From Globodera rostochiensis (lineage: Eukaryota; Nematoda; Chromadorea; Rhabditida; Heteroderidae), in NCBI GenBank assembly GCA_018350325.1, contig JAEVLN010000002.1, positions 3,870,295-3,934,294 on the forward strand: a DNA stretch of 64,000 nt. Reading direction: 5' to 3'. Position 1 is the first letter of the stretch; every line of letters starts with the position of its first letter. Made by a program: the position numbers and the translations under genes. The notes below the pieces were generated by a model. The model did not search any database. It saw only the letters and a program-made list of their open reading frames with translations, and was not told the origin of the DNA. Shown piece after piece: positions 25,403 through 39,400 of the stretch.

Positions 25403-28241
25403 ATGACGGAATATTGGAAGTCCTACGCTAAAAAATTTTGCGAAATTTGCAAGGTTTTTTTATCGAAATACCTTTTATATTTTGACCTTTTTTAAATTAG
25501 TGTTGGTACGCCGACAACAAAGTCAGCGCAGAGCGCCATGAGCAGGGACTTCGACACAAAGTTATGGTTCAGCAACGCCTTCGTGACAGCGCGAAGAAGG
25601 CGAAGGATAAGGAAGTTGAAGTGCGAATTAATATTTAATTGCTCTCAATTTTTTGAAGAAAATGGGTTTTCTCAATCATTCAGTTTTTTGATTAACTTTT
25701 TTTTCCGTTTTTGGCCCCTCACCAAAAATTTAAATGAGTTTTTAGGATCATGACTTAAAAATGACACTGTTGGCAATGGAACAGGCCGCGAGGGCGAGCA
25801 TTTCTTCGCAGGAACAGCGTGATGTGCCAATGCTTCCCGCCCCTCGGGCACTTTGTATGTTTTTTCAATTAAATAGGAGGGATTTGGAAACCCGAAATAG
25901 TGGTAAATTGTTCAAAAATTTCTATGGGCTTAACACCAAGAGCGTACCCAGGGGGGGGGGGGGGGGGGCTGCAGCCTCCCAGAAAAACAATTCTCAAAAA
26001 AATTGCTTCGGAAAAATGCAACAAACCCTAAAAATACGTCCTTTAAATCCAACCTTTTTTGGGGAAAAGTCTTTAAGAAAATCCAATAAAAACCCGAAGT
26101 GTATCTTACAAATCGAACATTTTTTGAAAAATTGCTTAACATATCTAAAAAGCATCCGTTTTTCGGAAAGTTAATTCAATTTATTGCCTTGAAGTTTTAA
26201 AAATGTTGAATAAATTAAGCGTCGCAAAAGTTTTCGGCAGAAGCAAACGATTTGGACGACGTAAAGGCAAAGCTCAAAGAACAAAAGAGAAAGGTCTTTT
26301 TAACCGTTTTTTTAAATAAAAGATCAAATTTTAGCTCGCCGAATTGAAAAAACGTTCTAAACAATCGCAATTCTGGACGCCCGATGAGCAGGGCGGAGGA
26401 AACGATTTGGCAATTGATTTTGCAGATGGTAACCGAGAAAATTAAAATAAAATAATTGATATAATTTTGTCGAATTCCAAATATTAGCATTTATTGTTAG
26501 TTGGAGATGGAACGATTGAATGGGTGCAAGCGGAAACGCCAGACGGACAATTTTACTATTGGCACATTTTCACTGGAGGTTTGCTTACTCTCGGATTTGA
26601 CACTTTTTAATTTATTTTCTTGCAATTAGTAAAGTAAGCACATTTAAAAAGGTTCAAATTCGAAATATTTTGAGAAACGCGCTGGGAACCGCCCGAACAG
26701 TTTCATACCGCCGCCCAATACGCCGCGCATTACGCTGACATTGCGGCAGAGGCAACTGACGAGGGACAATTTGCAAATTCCGTAATTGACCCCCAATTTG
26801 TGCCACAAATGACTGTTGCCGAAGTGAACAGTCAAATGGCATTGGAAGCCGACGAAGTGCCGACGCCCGTGAAGAGATACTACGGCATGAGGGAAGGTCG
26901 CCACCAACAAAACGACCCCGGAGGTGGCAGAAGTAAGTTGGCAGCGTTTATTGATTAAATGGGGAGCCTATTTTATGTTTAAATACCCAAAGGATCGTAT
27001 TTAACCTATTTTTTGATGTTGGCCAAGCGGGACGACGAGTGACCGATGAAGACAAAAACAATTCCGATCAGCAATTGTTGACGAGAGAGGAACGTCGAAA
27101 GATCAGACGGGAGCGCAAAGCGATGAATGCGAATGAGGAGGATGGTAAGGGGAGGGGAATGGAAAAGCATAGTAATTAATTGAACCATCTGCTGGGTGGA
27201 ATCATAAGAACGGGTTAGACCTGGTTATAACCCTGGTAAATGCCTTGGTTAAACCCGTAACATAAGAATTTAAAATTACCTTTAGCTCATGTGTTGATTA
27301 GGATTTTAACCATGAACTTAGGGGGGACCCTTTTGTTTTGCCTTTACAATTTTTTAGCCAATTTTTTTAACAAGATTCATTAAAATTTCCAAACAAAATT
27401 TTCTGGATACGCGCCTGCCTGAGATAGTGGTTATATAACCATCACCTCGTTTTTATGATTCACCCTTGATTGGCATTATGCGCGATGCCATCTTTGGCAG
27501 GCGGAGGGATATTCACTAAACTGCTTAAAGGGAAAACCAATAGTAAATAGAGGAAGGCGCTTTTTCAGGTTCTCGAATCCCAGAAGGATTGGTCGAGCTG
27601 AAAACAGAAACATTCGCTGCAACAGACGGTGGCCAGTTTGGCGAAGAGATTGTGCCAAAGTTGTCGAACTTCTCCGCGCATCCGTTGGGGCCATGGATTC
27701 CGGTCAAAAAGGAGGAGAAAAGGCCCGAGTGAGTTTAAACTTTCAAATTTTAAGAAAAAAGGGAACATTTTAAAGAAAACAAAAAATCGCCATTGACGCG
27801 GTTTTTCATGTTAGATAAGGTTTAAAAATCTTAAGCCTAAATTGTTCAATTTACTCTTTTTTTGTACAGTCTCGATGCACTTGAACTCGAACCAAAAGAA
27901 AAAAAGCGGACCAAATGCTACGACGATTTGCCCGAACAGTCGTACGTCCAGGGGTCGGCCGACTACTCACAGACTCCGGCTGAACTGCTTGAAGTTGCCG
28001 AGCTAGACCCTGACGAATTGGCGTTCAAGTCAGAAGTTAACCAGCAAAATGCAAATTTTATGAGCATTTCTATAGTCAGAAAATAATTTTTCAGTTTTCT
28101 GCCTTTTTTTCAAGCAATTTCCCGTTTAGGACAAAACAGATGGGACAACAGCAAACCACGGCCAAAAGAAAAGTGATCGGATTTCGGAAGCCGGGCTCCA
28201 GCCATACAGCGAAATCGTTGCGATCCACCAACAAAAACTGA
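25403..28241 (+). CDS. WBP4: WW domain-binding protein 4 (FBP21), spliceosomal
   Basis: Pre-mRNA splicing factor of the spliceosomal B complex. Eleven exons join in frame to 443 codons plus stop: 25403-25453, 25501-25620, 25746-25854, 26220-26293, 26335-26428, 26501-26578, 26675-26932, 27028-27144, 27569-27728, 27870-28028 and 28130-28241. The N-terminus (YWKSYAKKFCEICKCWYADN, then a His-containing helix) is the U1-type zinc finger. A WW domain spans exons 6-7 (WVQAETPDGQFYYWHIFTGE, then TRWEPPEQF). The C-terminus is basic (KRKVIGFRKPG), as in family members. The last donor could also be a GC site a few bases on, but 28028 is canonical and in phase. Only one WW domain is seen, whereas vertebrate WBP4 has two. 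Confidence 0.93.
27194..27465. mobile_element. Inverted-repeat element in WBP4 intron 8
   Basis: 272 bp with imperfect inverted ends (GGGTGGAATCATAAGAACG and, in reverse, GGGTGAATCATAAAAACG). No target duplication is evident. The interior has short repeats of a GGTTATAACC type. Class unassigned. Confidence 0.55.
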
Positions 28242-28449
28242 ATGTTGAAAAATACACTTAATAGTGATCGGACTTTACTATTAGTGGATTCTTTTCGAAA
28301 AACAAAATTTTTTGCTTTTATTAATCCGGTCAGTTCCCAAAATCTGTCAATCTTTTTTGCAGAAAATCATTTTTTGGTGTGCTTTCGTCACAATAAGTTT
28401 CGTCGATCTTTTCACCATCTGAAACAGTCCACCCGGATTGCCTTTGTTT

Positions 28450-28568
28450 TGACTCTAAAAAATTTTGCGAAATTTGTTTCTATCAAAATGATTTTCGGTT
28501 CTGACATTTTTTAAAATTAATTGGTATGCTGTAACAAGGTGTCAGTGCAGAGCGCCTGAGCAGGGACT
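28450..28568 (+). pseudogene. Broken copy of WBP4 exons 1-2
   Basis: This stretch matches the end of WBP4 exon 1, intron 1 and the start of exon 2 in order. CTAAAAAATTTTGCGAAATT matches exon 1, a diverged intron follows, and then come TGGTATGCTG and GTCAGTGCAGAGCGCC matching exon 2. The copy has a one-base loss and no open frame. It includes the intron, so it arose as a DNA-level duplication, not a retrocopy. Homology ends at GAGCAGGGACT, just before the hAT-like element. Confidence 0.75.
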
Positions 28569-28576
28569 GTTTTTAC

Positions 28577-29800
28577 TAGTGTTCGGCAAATGGCATTTTC
28601 CGGTAACGGTAACGGTAATTACCGTTACCAGTTTTTTACCGTTCGTGGCCCAAAACGACCGGTAACGGTAAATCGGTAAATTTACCGGTTTTTACCGTTA
28701 CCGGTTTTTACCGACCAAAAAATGCCGGTAAATCTCGGTAAATCGGTAAATTTTCAAAAATTGAAATGAAAGTCCTTTCTAGTTTTACAAACTCACACAA
28801 CAAATCTTTCCCGATAACTTGCACAAATTTGTTATGAACCAGTTCTCGATTTTTCTTCTGCACATTCCGATGACAATTTTAGGGGTTGCATTTTTTCGGT
28901 TTTCTTAATCAATTTTTTCCAAAAAAAGAAGTTGGATTTTGGAGGGTGTTTTTTTGGGTATTATTCAGGGCTTCCATCGGGTAAAAACAATTCCCAATTA
29001 CAAACGTCTTGATTTCCAAGTACATAACAGGCAACGAATTTCAAGTACACTCTAAATTTACATTTATCAAAATAAAAATGTTTTATTTTCTATTATATCT
29101 TTTTTATTTTTTGTGAAAGATGGGGGCGGGGAGGGTCGGCGAGAAAATTTTTGGAATTTTGACTCCCAATTTGTAATAAAAATTGGCCAATTCGCTTCGA
29201 AATTTTCTCATTTTGAATATTGCATCAAAATATTATGAAAATCTTCATAAAATCCGAAAAATAAGGACGGAGGCCTAAATAATGACAAACATTTTTCGTG
29301 GTCTACCCCGAGACAGTGTCCTAGCCCATTTTTTTCAAGTTTTTTTCTGCAATTTCTAAATGTATCTCCCCTGAACCAGGGGGGGGGGGATTTTTCGAAT
29401 TTTTAAGATTTTTTTTAAAAAATGGGCAAAAAATTGCGATTTTGGACTATGTTTGAGTCAGACTTGACCCAAAATTTCTTTGAATTGAATGCCAAATTCA
29501 AAATAAGTATCAATATTAGTTTAAAATTTTTTACCGGAAAACCGGTAATTTACCGCGGTAAATGACTTGGACCGGTAACGGTAAATCGGTAAATTTACCG
29601 ATTTTTACCGTTACCGGTTTTACCGGTTGGGACGAAATGCGACCGGTAACGGTAAACCGGTAAATTTACCGTGAATTTTTACCGATTTTTACCGGTTGGG
29701 ACGAAATGCGACCGGTAACGGTAAACCGGTAAATTTACCGTGAATTTTTACCGATTTTTACCGGTTTTTACCGCGGTAAATTTTACCGTGCCGAACACTA
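28577..29800. mobile_element. hAT-like non-autonomous element, TSD GTTTTTAC
   Basis: 1224 bp, with perfect inverted ends TAGTGTTCGGCA, flanked by GTTTTTAC at 28569-28576 and 29801-29808. Both ends are rich in GGTAACGGTAAA-type repeats, and a 66-bp unit is duplicated at about 29620-29755. The middle is AT-rich with no transposase frame. A related end fragment (GTGTTCGGCAAATGG) occurs at about 52533. It inserted next to the broken WBP4 copy. Confidence 0.85.
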
Positions 29801-30491
29801 GTTTTTACGATTCAAGCTTATATAAGAAATTTATAATTGCTCTTTTGAACATGTCAATTTTGACCCATAAATGCAGCAGCGCAATTTCATAAGCGGGGGC
29901 TGCTGTGAACGGGCAGAACGGGGATCTCTTCCGTATTTTTGGTTGCTCCGTGTTGACATTTTGCGGCGTGTTCAGCTTGATCAGCAGTCAGATGACCAAT
30001 GCCAGTCCCAAAGCGTACGTTTGGGCAGTTCAGAGATTGAAAAAATAATTTTCATAACGTATGGTCAACCCGTACAATATTTTAGAAATGAAATTAATAG
30101 AGGCTTTGAAAATGTGTAAAAAAGCTGTTTATTAGTATGTACAAAGCTCTGCTAATTTTTAATCAGTTTTATGATTAATTGATCAGTCAGTGTTGATTAA
30201 CGGCGCTGTTTTGTTGTGCCCATTTTTGATCTGAACGCCAAAAAATGGCACAATTTTCCTCTCTGTGTTTGCTCGACAGCGCATTTATTTCGGCAGAGCT
30301 GACAAATCGACTCAGAAGAGGCCTTAAAAGGCGTTAACCACAAACTCATTAAAATAGGAATTTTCTAAAAATTTATTTTTCAATTTTAAATATCGAAAAT
30401 ATGTAAATTGTTTCCTAAAGAATATTAGACGGGACTCAAATAGCGTTTCCATGCACCATTTGATCATGGCAAAAAAACCCGAAGTCTGTTG
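29801..30491. other. Intergenic, WBP4/hAT flank to lrk-1 3' end
   Basis: No gene is recognised. A short plus-strand open frame at 29871-30119 has no supporting features. The right part should hold the lrk-1 3' UTR. Confidence 0.5.
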
Positions 30492-33400
30492 TTAACAACG
30501 GACCAGAAAAACCGACCGGTAGCCCTTGCCAATGCTGATGAAATACGCTTCTCGCGCTTCTCTTCTGTTACTGACGGGGCCAATCGCTGCTTTGGCACTT
30601 TCGGTGGACGTGAAAATGCCGCGCACTCCGCTCCTCACCGACTCGCAGAGTTCGTCCACCGCTGACACGGCCGCGTTGCGGAGATCCGTCGCGATCTGTA
30701 GAATAATTACGAATTAATCTCTTAATTTGCTAAGGCAGCCTTTTGAATTAATTCGAATTTGTCTTCTCTTCACCTGCCCCCCGGGCATTGACGTGGACGG
30801 CGACATTTTTGGCCGCTGGCAATTATCTTCGCTGGTCCCAAAGACGGAACCGCCAGTTGCTTTCAGCATAATTGACCGGGATTTTTCGATCAGAAGTGAT
30901 CTCTTCTTGGAGGAGGATGAAACCGAACGTTGCGAAATGAATTCCTGTCAAAATGAGTTGGAATGTTCAGGAAATTTTATTGATCAGTCCTCAACGCGTT
31001 TTATTTTGAGCCAAATTAAATGAGTGCTTTCGGGGAAAAGCGGCGTACATTTGGTAGTGATGAAGCTGAGGGCCTTTTGGTTGACGAAAGCAGCTCTTTT
31101 TGAAGAATGCGACTGCTGGACACTTGACCTGCTGTTGGACAACATATTAGCCGCTCAACGGAGCAATAGGGACGAAATGCACTGATTGGGGACATCTGAA
31201 ATTAGCACATAGTACTACTGTATTTAAAGCCTGCTTCTAAATTACGGCACTAAAAATTTGTTGAACAATGAATAATTTTCTAAAATAAAGGGGATATCTA
31301 CTCTGATCACAAACATTATCCGATCACATGATCTGATCAGATCCAGATTATTCACTAATCTCACCAAGATTAGATATCCAATTCAACCTACCTCAATTCC
31401 GTGCACAATCAGCACAACGCCGTTACTTGTGCCCACCAATAACTGCTCGTCGTCGTCGCTGTCGTTCCACCGCCGTTGATGTTCAGTGCCACCGCCCAAA
31501 TCTAACACTTCCAACGCAGTAACGGTGATGACAGTGTTTTGGTGGGCACAATTGCCTTCGTTGGCGATTTGGAAATTGACGGAAAAATTGTCCATGCTGG
31601 ACAGAGACTCGCTGATCGGCAAAATTTTGGTACTGTTTAATGTCTTTTGAAGCTGAGAGTCACGCCACATGAACAATCGGGGATCTTTTGAAGAAAAAAC
31701 GGCATTTTAATGAGACAATTGATCCCGTTTTACGCAAAAACTGACCTCCTTCCATGGCGGACCAAGCCAAATTCTGAACGAAAAAACCGCGTTCAAAAAT
31801 TTTTGAATAAATTTATTCGAGTTTTTTCTCAAAAATTGCATATAAATCTTCAAAATCACCTTCGTGCAATTGCTGGCCACCAAAAATGCCACATTGCACC
31901 TGCTCAACGGCACCGTTTTCTGCTGTTTCTTTATCTGTTGTTGGCGTTTTTGCTGGTAACTGTCGTTGTTCTCCGCCACGGCATAATGATTGGCTGAGGT
32001 GGAAAAAGTCAGCCGATCGGTAGCCGAGGAAATGAAATGCATAAAAATGTGCCCCGCCGCGTGGCCCGTCCACAACTGCCAGTCGGACAACGAGCGCAAC
32101 AGTGCCATTGAGTACAAATGTGCAGCAGTGCCACCGCCGCCAAGTGAAGAAACTTAAGCAAGTTGGATGATGTTCAAGAGTCTCGAGACTTTCGTTCAAA
32201 TTACGCCGGAAGGGTAAATTCTGGGACTAAATGAACAACGTTCTCGTGACAAAAAGTCAGTGGCAGCTCTTGAAATCTTCTGAAGCAACGAACTGGGGTT
32301 TAGACGAATGCAGCACACAAGTTCAGGCGCGCTGTCCCGGCCGTGCCATCGGCACAACAACACCGCCACGGAAAGCCCGACAATGACGAGCCGACGCTCC
32401 CGAAAGCCGACGATGTGCCGAACAGCAGTAGTTGAAGCTGAGCTGCTGACGTTACTGCCGCTGGTTGTGGTTGTTGTGGTCGACCGCCTCAACGGCTCGT
32501 GAACGACGTCCTCAAATGTTGTATTTTTATATAAAAAATTGCATAATTCAAAAAAATAAACAAAATTTCAAAAATTGTTGTTTATTTCGGGTTAAGGGAA
32601 ACCCACAAAAATTAGTTTCCCACTTTTTCTTTATGTTTTTCCGTTTTTGATTGTTGCTCCTGAAAGTGCACTTTCGATGGACTGCTGCTGCTTTCTTCTA
32701 ACATTTTTGTGGCATCAATTTCATAAAGCGGAGGAGGAGCATTTGCCTGAATAAACAAAATTGAGTTATTAAAAATGGCAAAAAACAAACCATCAAATGC
32801 TGGCCGTTCAGCACAAAAATTCGCAATGTTCCCCATTCGTCGCCAACCCACAAAAATTCGTCGTAAATTTGCGCGAGTGCCGTAATTTTTGGCAGCGAAA
32901 TGTTTGGTCGGATTTTCTGCTGCTGTTGGGGGAGAGGGCCGTTTTTTGGATGGAGAAAATTCTTCGACGCCGGTGGAACGGCCGTCGCTTGGATTTGGGA
33001 TGATAATGACGTGCTGTAACGCCGAAAGACGTATTATTGAGATTTAAGCATTTTTTGGGTCTTAAATTGGACAATTTTGATTATTTACAGTTTCAAAAAA
33101 TGCAATTTTGGTGCCTTTTTCTCCGTCCATCCGAACTGGTTGCACTTGAGAAGGGCAAGCTGTTGTTGTGCTTGTCGTTGGTGAGGCAATTTTTGTGCAA
33201 ATTGTCGTCCTCCTCCTTCGTCCCCTTCGCCTTCGGCACCGACGACAACAATTGGCAGCCAACACGACCATTCGTTGGCGCAATTTGTGGTGGTGCCGCC
33301 GCACGAAGTGACCAAACAAAGCGACGTGCCGTCGTCGCCTTCGCCTTCGCCTTCGCCGAGCAGCGCAACGTCCAAAAGATGGGAAAATTCGGGCGCTGAA
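30492..33400 (-). other. lrk-1: lrk-1 C-terminal WD40 region
   Basis: WD40-like strands are FLWVGDEWGTLRIFVLNGQH (about 32870-32800), a DWQLWTGHAAGHIFMHFISS segment (about 32080-32020) and QLLVGTSNGVVLIVHGIE (about 31440-31390). Further exons lie at 33370-33100, 32490-32290, 32745-32610, 30950-30770 (Ser-rich) and 30700-30492. An in-frame path through about 31150-30960 was not settled. Confidence 0.75.
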
Positions 33401-36400
33401 CACTGTGAATTCAAAAGAACATTAATTACTTTACTTTGGATAAATAAAAATAACTCACAATTTCGACTAGCTGGCTGGAGCTGGGCCTTCGTTCTGCCCT
33501 CTCTTCCCAACAGGCGATCATCAAATCCAACCTTAACTCAGAGAATTGACTCTAAAGAACGGTCTTGAAGACCGGAGATTCAATCGAGAATCTCGAAAAA
33601 GCACTAACAAATAAGATCTCGTAAAATTTCATCAATTGAGATTTATCAAACTCGATCGAAATTTCGATCAAAATCCCGATATGGCTGATCTCTAATTGAC
33701 TGCATCGAAAAGTCGTTGACTCTAATTAACTTAACGGGGAAAGAAGTTTCAGAAAAAGAAAGGTCTAAAAAATTCAGACACTATTTGAAGAAGCTGTTTC
33801 TCACATGTTCGTGGCGTACAGCAACTCCTTTTCACTGACGGCGGGCCGTTGTGCCTCCAAAATTCGCTCCTTCATCTGTTGAACGGGCTGCCCTTCATAT
33901 GGCTGTTTGAGCGTCAGCAGTTCGTAGATGAACATGCCGAAGGAGAAGCAGTCCGCCCTTTCCGTGTATTCTTGCTCGCCGTTATACCGCATGATCTCTG
34001 GCGCCATAAATCCCTTAAAATGAAAATGTATAAATTGTAAAAAAGAAAATGATTCTTATAAAGGATGGAAACGGCTATATTTGATCATCCAATAATGCTT
34101 TGGTCCGTTCTAACACTTCACCCAGAGTCCGATCAGATCAGTATCAACTTTGTCTTCGTCACCTCCGTGCCACCGTAGCCTTTGCACATTCCAAACGGAT
34201 GAGAAAAGCGAGAAATGCCGTAATCGCCAAGTTTAAGTAAAACATCTCTTGGCAAACTTTTCGCGCCAGATCGATCGGAAGCGTTTGCTGGGCGCGGAAA
34301 ACGCCAAACGAGCACATTTTCGCTCTTTAAATCCTGCAAATAAAATATTAGTGAATAAAAAATTTCAAAAAGAAATTTTTGATTTCAGAAAGTTTTTGAT
34401 GCAATTTTTTTTACAATTAATAGTTTTATAGAAAGATTTTAATATTCGAATTTAATAATAATTTTAGAATTCGCACACGATAAATGATGTGCTGTTGAAC
34501 ATGCAAATATTCTAGGGCACGTGCAATCTGCAGACAGCTCAGCTGTATTGTGTCCAGCTGCAGTTTCTGGCCATAGCGTCGATAGTCCGCCAACAATTTG
34601 TCCAACGAGCCGTGCGGCGCCAATTCCATCAACAGAGCCATCGGAGACGGACAAAAAGCAATCATTGAAGTGCAATGGGCGTGCTGAAGTTCGGACAACA
34701 TGCACAGCTCCTTTAAAATAAGGTTCTTAGACGGATTAGAGAGGTGCAAATTGTTGTTGAATGTGCGCAACCTGTCTTGCGGTGCAATATGCCCGCGAGA
34801 CCTGCTCCAATTCGTCGTTTTGCCATTTGAACGCAAATGCGCGGACTGCCGCTTGCGCACTCGCGTCCCACATGGCCAAGCCGTCAGCGTCGTTGTTGCC
34901 CAGCTCGACGGGTTCGAACTGCTTCAGCGCTACCACCGTCGCTTCGCCTGTCAAAAATAAATTCCGAATAAAATATTCCACGCGAACTTTGTTCGTTGTC
35001 ATCGTTTGCCCTTTTCCTCAATGCCGACGGCGACGATGGAGGCACCAATTCCAAACTTCCGGTAAACACAAAGCCAAAAGCGCCACGGCCGATCAATTTT
35101 CCGCGTTGGATAAACGCCGACGGAACAGACCTGACGGTTGTTGTGGTGCAAAAGTGGCATCGGATTTTATTTTTATCAAATTTTGGAAGAATCAGACAGA
35201 ATTAACGGCTCATTTTTGATCCAGTTGCATCTTGATTTCAAAAACTGACCATTCATGCTCGAGATCAATAAAGAGTAAATCTGGTGCCATGTTGGACAGG
35301 TCTGGAGTCGTTGATGGGTCGTCTTTTTGCCGATCCTTTCTCTCCCACCGGACAGTCCCATGACGAGGACACTCCAACCGTTGTTGTTCTTGATGACTAT
35401 GAATTAGACCTGGAATAACTGATCAAATAAAATTTATGAACAAAAAGCATAAAAAAGATTATGAGTGGATGATGACCTTGTTCGTCTGCGTTTTTAAGCA
35501 ATTTTGTTGCCTCCAAAATGCATTCTTCAATGCCGAACAAATAAATGGGCAAAGATGCCGTCGCCTTGTTGCCACCGCCGCTTTCATTGGACTGTTTTCT
35601 CAATTTGTTATCACCCGTTTTTGCGTTATCTTCCAATTTGGCAAAAGTCTGATGCAAAGGCTTCTCAGTGGATGATTTCGACTTTGGCACTCGATTGGAC
35701 TTCTTTGGCGTATTGTTGTTTTTGAATTTGGTGGATGCTGATTTTGCAAGTCGTGGCAGTAAATTTGACGGTCCATGTTGGGCTGGGTTTCTGCAAATAA
35801 ATAAATCTTTTATTATTGCAATCACTTTTTGATTTGTTACCGGTTGATGTTCTCGCGAAGCCAATACCGTTCCTCCTCTCGAATGGCCTCGACCGCACAG
35901 CGATCGCACGGAATCAGTCGATCGACCAACGGTCTGCCCTGGGGCGAAAGGATGAAACGGGTGCCCAACTGTGGATAGGTGTCCTCCAGCAGATCGTCCA
36001 CGGCACCGGTGATCAGCGACAAAAGTTGTGTGGCCATGCGCGAGTCCGTCTCCAACTCCCAGTGAACATCGTGCCAACGAAAACGAACACGAATCTTTGA
36101 AAAAACAGTTAAATGTGAAAAGTTAACTTCATAAAAACGATTTTACGATGATTAAGTTGACATTTAAACACATTTAACCGCCGTACCTTCGGGATCAACA
36201 GTTCGATCATGTGGCTCAGTGCTGAAACTTGTTGATTCTGTTGGTCTGAGCATGTCGGCCTGCTAAGTGTGGCCCATTGACTATCCTCCAGACGACGTCG
36301 CAGTTCATGTGAGGCGTAATTCACATCAGGAACGGAGGCCAGTGGGAGGAATTGGCGCAACGACAATACAAAAGTGCCAAAACAGCGGACCTTAATTAAC

Positions 36401-39400
36401 CCCGAGGGGTTTTTTTAAATCTAAATCGATCTTTGTTTGTCAAATCTCACTTCAATGCCGCTTCTCCACAACATCCATTCGAGGACATTGCCCAGATCTT
36501 CTCCCGCCGCTGACTTTCCTCCGCCTCCGCCAAGGCCACGGCACTGCTCATCCGATGCTTCAACGCCCCGCTCACAGCATTTGACCATCACCGACGACGG
36601 CTCGTCCCCGCTGACTTCGGCGGTGTTGAAGAAGAACTCTTCGGTCACTTCATGTGCCGGGTTCACAACAATAAATGAAGTCTCTTCCTCCGGGACATTT
36701 TCCTCAACGGAAAAGCCTCTAAAACAATACAAAGCATAACAACAATAATCCGTTAGGTTAATACAAAACAATGCAGCTAAACACCGTTTGAACGATGAAG
36801 TGCATTGCTGTGCCAAATTGACAATTCGTCCTGCGTTCAATGTTCGGCCTAATGTCGCAACGATTGCTTCTGGGTTCGTCTGTTGTTGCTGATCAGTCTC
36901 AGCCATCGACAACAGTTGTTGCTGCTGGTGCACGTGAGCAGCACGCGAAAGAAGGAACAATTTGGTCAGCACATGACCAACGCGTTCGTCGTCGAGCAGT
37001 CGAGTGCTGAGACGTGCCCAGAAGCCCGGCGGAATGTAGTGCATCATGTACAGGCGACGAAGACATTCCTAAATGTATTTTTTGAACAAATTAAACATCA
37101 TCGCGGGTTTAAGACTGACTGGGATTTTTTGGGTAAAATTCCAGAATTTCGGGAGTCCCGAATCTAAGACGAAATGTCCAAACAGCAATAGCCTCTGTTT
37201 TTGTGGTTTTGTATCAGTGGATCTGCCCACCTCCTTGCACTGATCAACCGCCAATACTCTGATCAGATCAGCTCCCTTCTCGTCATCTTCGGCCATTCCA
37301 TTGTCCGCCAATTTTCCGCCGCTCAAATTATCAATTGACGACGCCACTGCCCTGGACAATCGCCGATGCTGCAAATAATTGCGAATTGGCGACATTTTGA
37401 CGGGGCTTGATCGAATGTTATCCTTCGGCACAAATGCCGTCGTCGTCTCTTTTTCGCCATTCCATCGAATTCGCAGTTTGTCAAATTTATTTCGAACCTG
37501 GAGAACGAATGAGCAAATATTATTTTAAGTTTGAAGTTGAAATTTTTAATGAAAAAACTTTAAACAAAAGAATTTTTCATTTTTACCCGAACTTTAGAGC
37601 CCGGATAGTCGGCTCGAAGAACGTATTCGTCCGGAAGACAAGAGGCCAAAAGGCTCATTCGGCCACATTGAAAGGGCAAGGCCAACTCGAACTTGCGGAG
37701 CAGACTCATTACGCACTGTCGAAGAAGGCGGAAATGGAAATTCGACGACAAATCGGAGGGGCGCGAAATTCCGGCAGAAAGGAGGAGCTGATTGTGAGAA
37801 AGGCATTAATTTTTGTAAAAATAAAAAATTGCCAACTTTTTCAAATCATATTTTTCGATAAGTCACCCCTAAATGTTGTTGAAGCGCCCGTTTGAGGGCG
37901 TTGTACAGCTCGACAGACTCGATGACGGCATTCTGATGCATTTGGGAGAGAGAGGTGGCAGTGACAAAGGGCGAAGCATTGGTGCCGGAACTGAATGAGC
38001 CGCGACGAAGTGCCGCGAATGTCAAAATCCCATAGAGATCTGCCAGAGTGATAGTCGTCGATAAGATATTCGGCATTAATGGAACAGGACGTACTTGCAC
38101 AAAGCCAAGGCGGGTTCAAAAACACAAAATCTCGCAGAAAAGTGTCATCATAGTAGCAAAGCACACCTTTAATAAAAAACATAGTTTAATGTACGGGATC
38201 GGCATGCTTAAACGAATTAAAACCCAAAAAATAATAATTACAATAATTACAGTAATGATTAAGGTCCATAGAACAAATACCAACCGTACCGTTCTCGTGG
38301 AGGAACAGACAGGCTTGTCGGAAGTCTTGCGCACCCCGAAAATTGGCAACAACGGCGGCAGATGTTGTGCCGCCGACCTTTCTGTTGTGTTGCTGCTTTT
38401 GTTGTTGTTCCAATCGTGACAGCCGATCAGTGGCCAAACTCCAAAATTCGTTGAAGTGCATTATCGGCTCCATCCCCGCGGCACAAAATTCGTCCGTCTG
38501 TAAAGATTAAATAATTTCAAACTGTGAAAAGCCTCTCTAATTCATTTTTGAAAACAGCTCCCACCATTGTCACCACAATGCGTTCCAATGTTACAAACGA
38601 GGCCGGAACTTTCTGGACCAACAGTCGCTGCCGTGCCGGGCCTCCGCCGCGCGAAAATTGGCGAATTTCGGTGGCGCAAGTGTAAATGAGGGCACACAAC
38701 GATTTGACATCCTCACGGGAGCAACACGAAATGTAGAGGGAGCCGAGCACGCGGGGAAGACCATTCTTCTCCGGATCAGCGCCCAAAATAAAGCGTTCCT
38801 GACAACGACAAATTGGAGGAATCGCCGGGGGGGGGGGTCACAAATGGGTAGGCACCATAAATAATTAAATCTGAATGTGTCAAACCCAATTTAGTTGGAA
38901 CTTCGAGACATTTTGGTCACTTTTCCCGTCAGATTGCCTGAATTTGTTTGTCCATTTGGCTCAGATAGTCTCTGGGGAAGCGCAGCGGTTGCTCCCGCAC
39001 AAAGTCCGAATGAGTGCCAACAATTAGCACGTAACTGTTAGGCGCCTGTGCCTGAATTGCCAGCAGAAAGTCGTGCAGGTCGGCCAGCGCAATTTCACCG
39101 TCCGTCACTTTCCACAGCAACAAAAAGAGACAGCGACGAGTGAAGAAGCATCGTTGGACAGATTGGTACTCGCGCTTAAATGATTTGTAAGTGAATCCCG
39201 AGACTTATGGCCATTACTTTAGTGGTCGAGATTAAAACTCTCACAACCACCTGTTTGATGCCGTCAAAGTCCCAGACACGGAAAGTGACCGGACCCCGGA
39301 AGGCATCCACGCCGGTGGCCGAAGACTGGGACGACGGAATGCTTTTGGCGGTGGACGACATTTTAGGCGCCTCGTAGACCCATTCGAACACGTCCACTGG

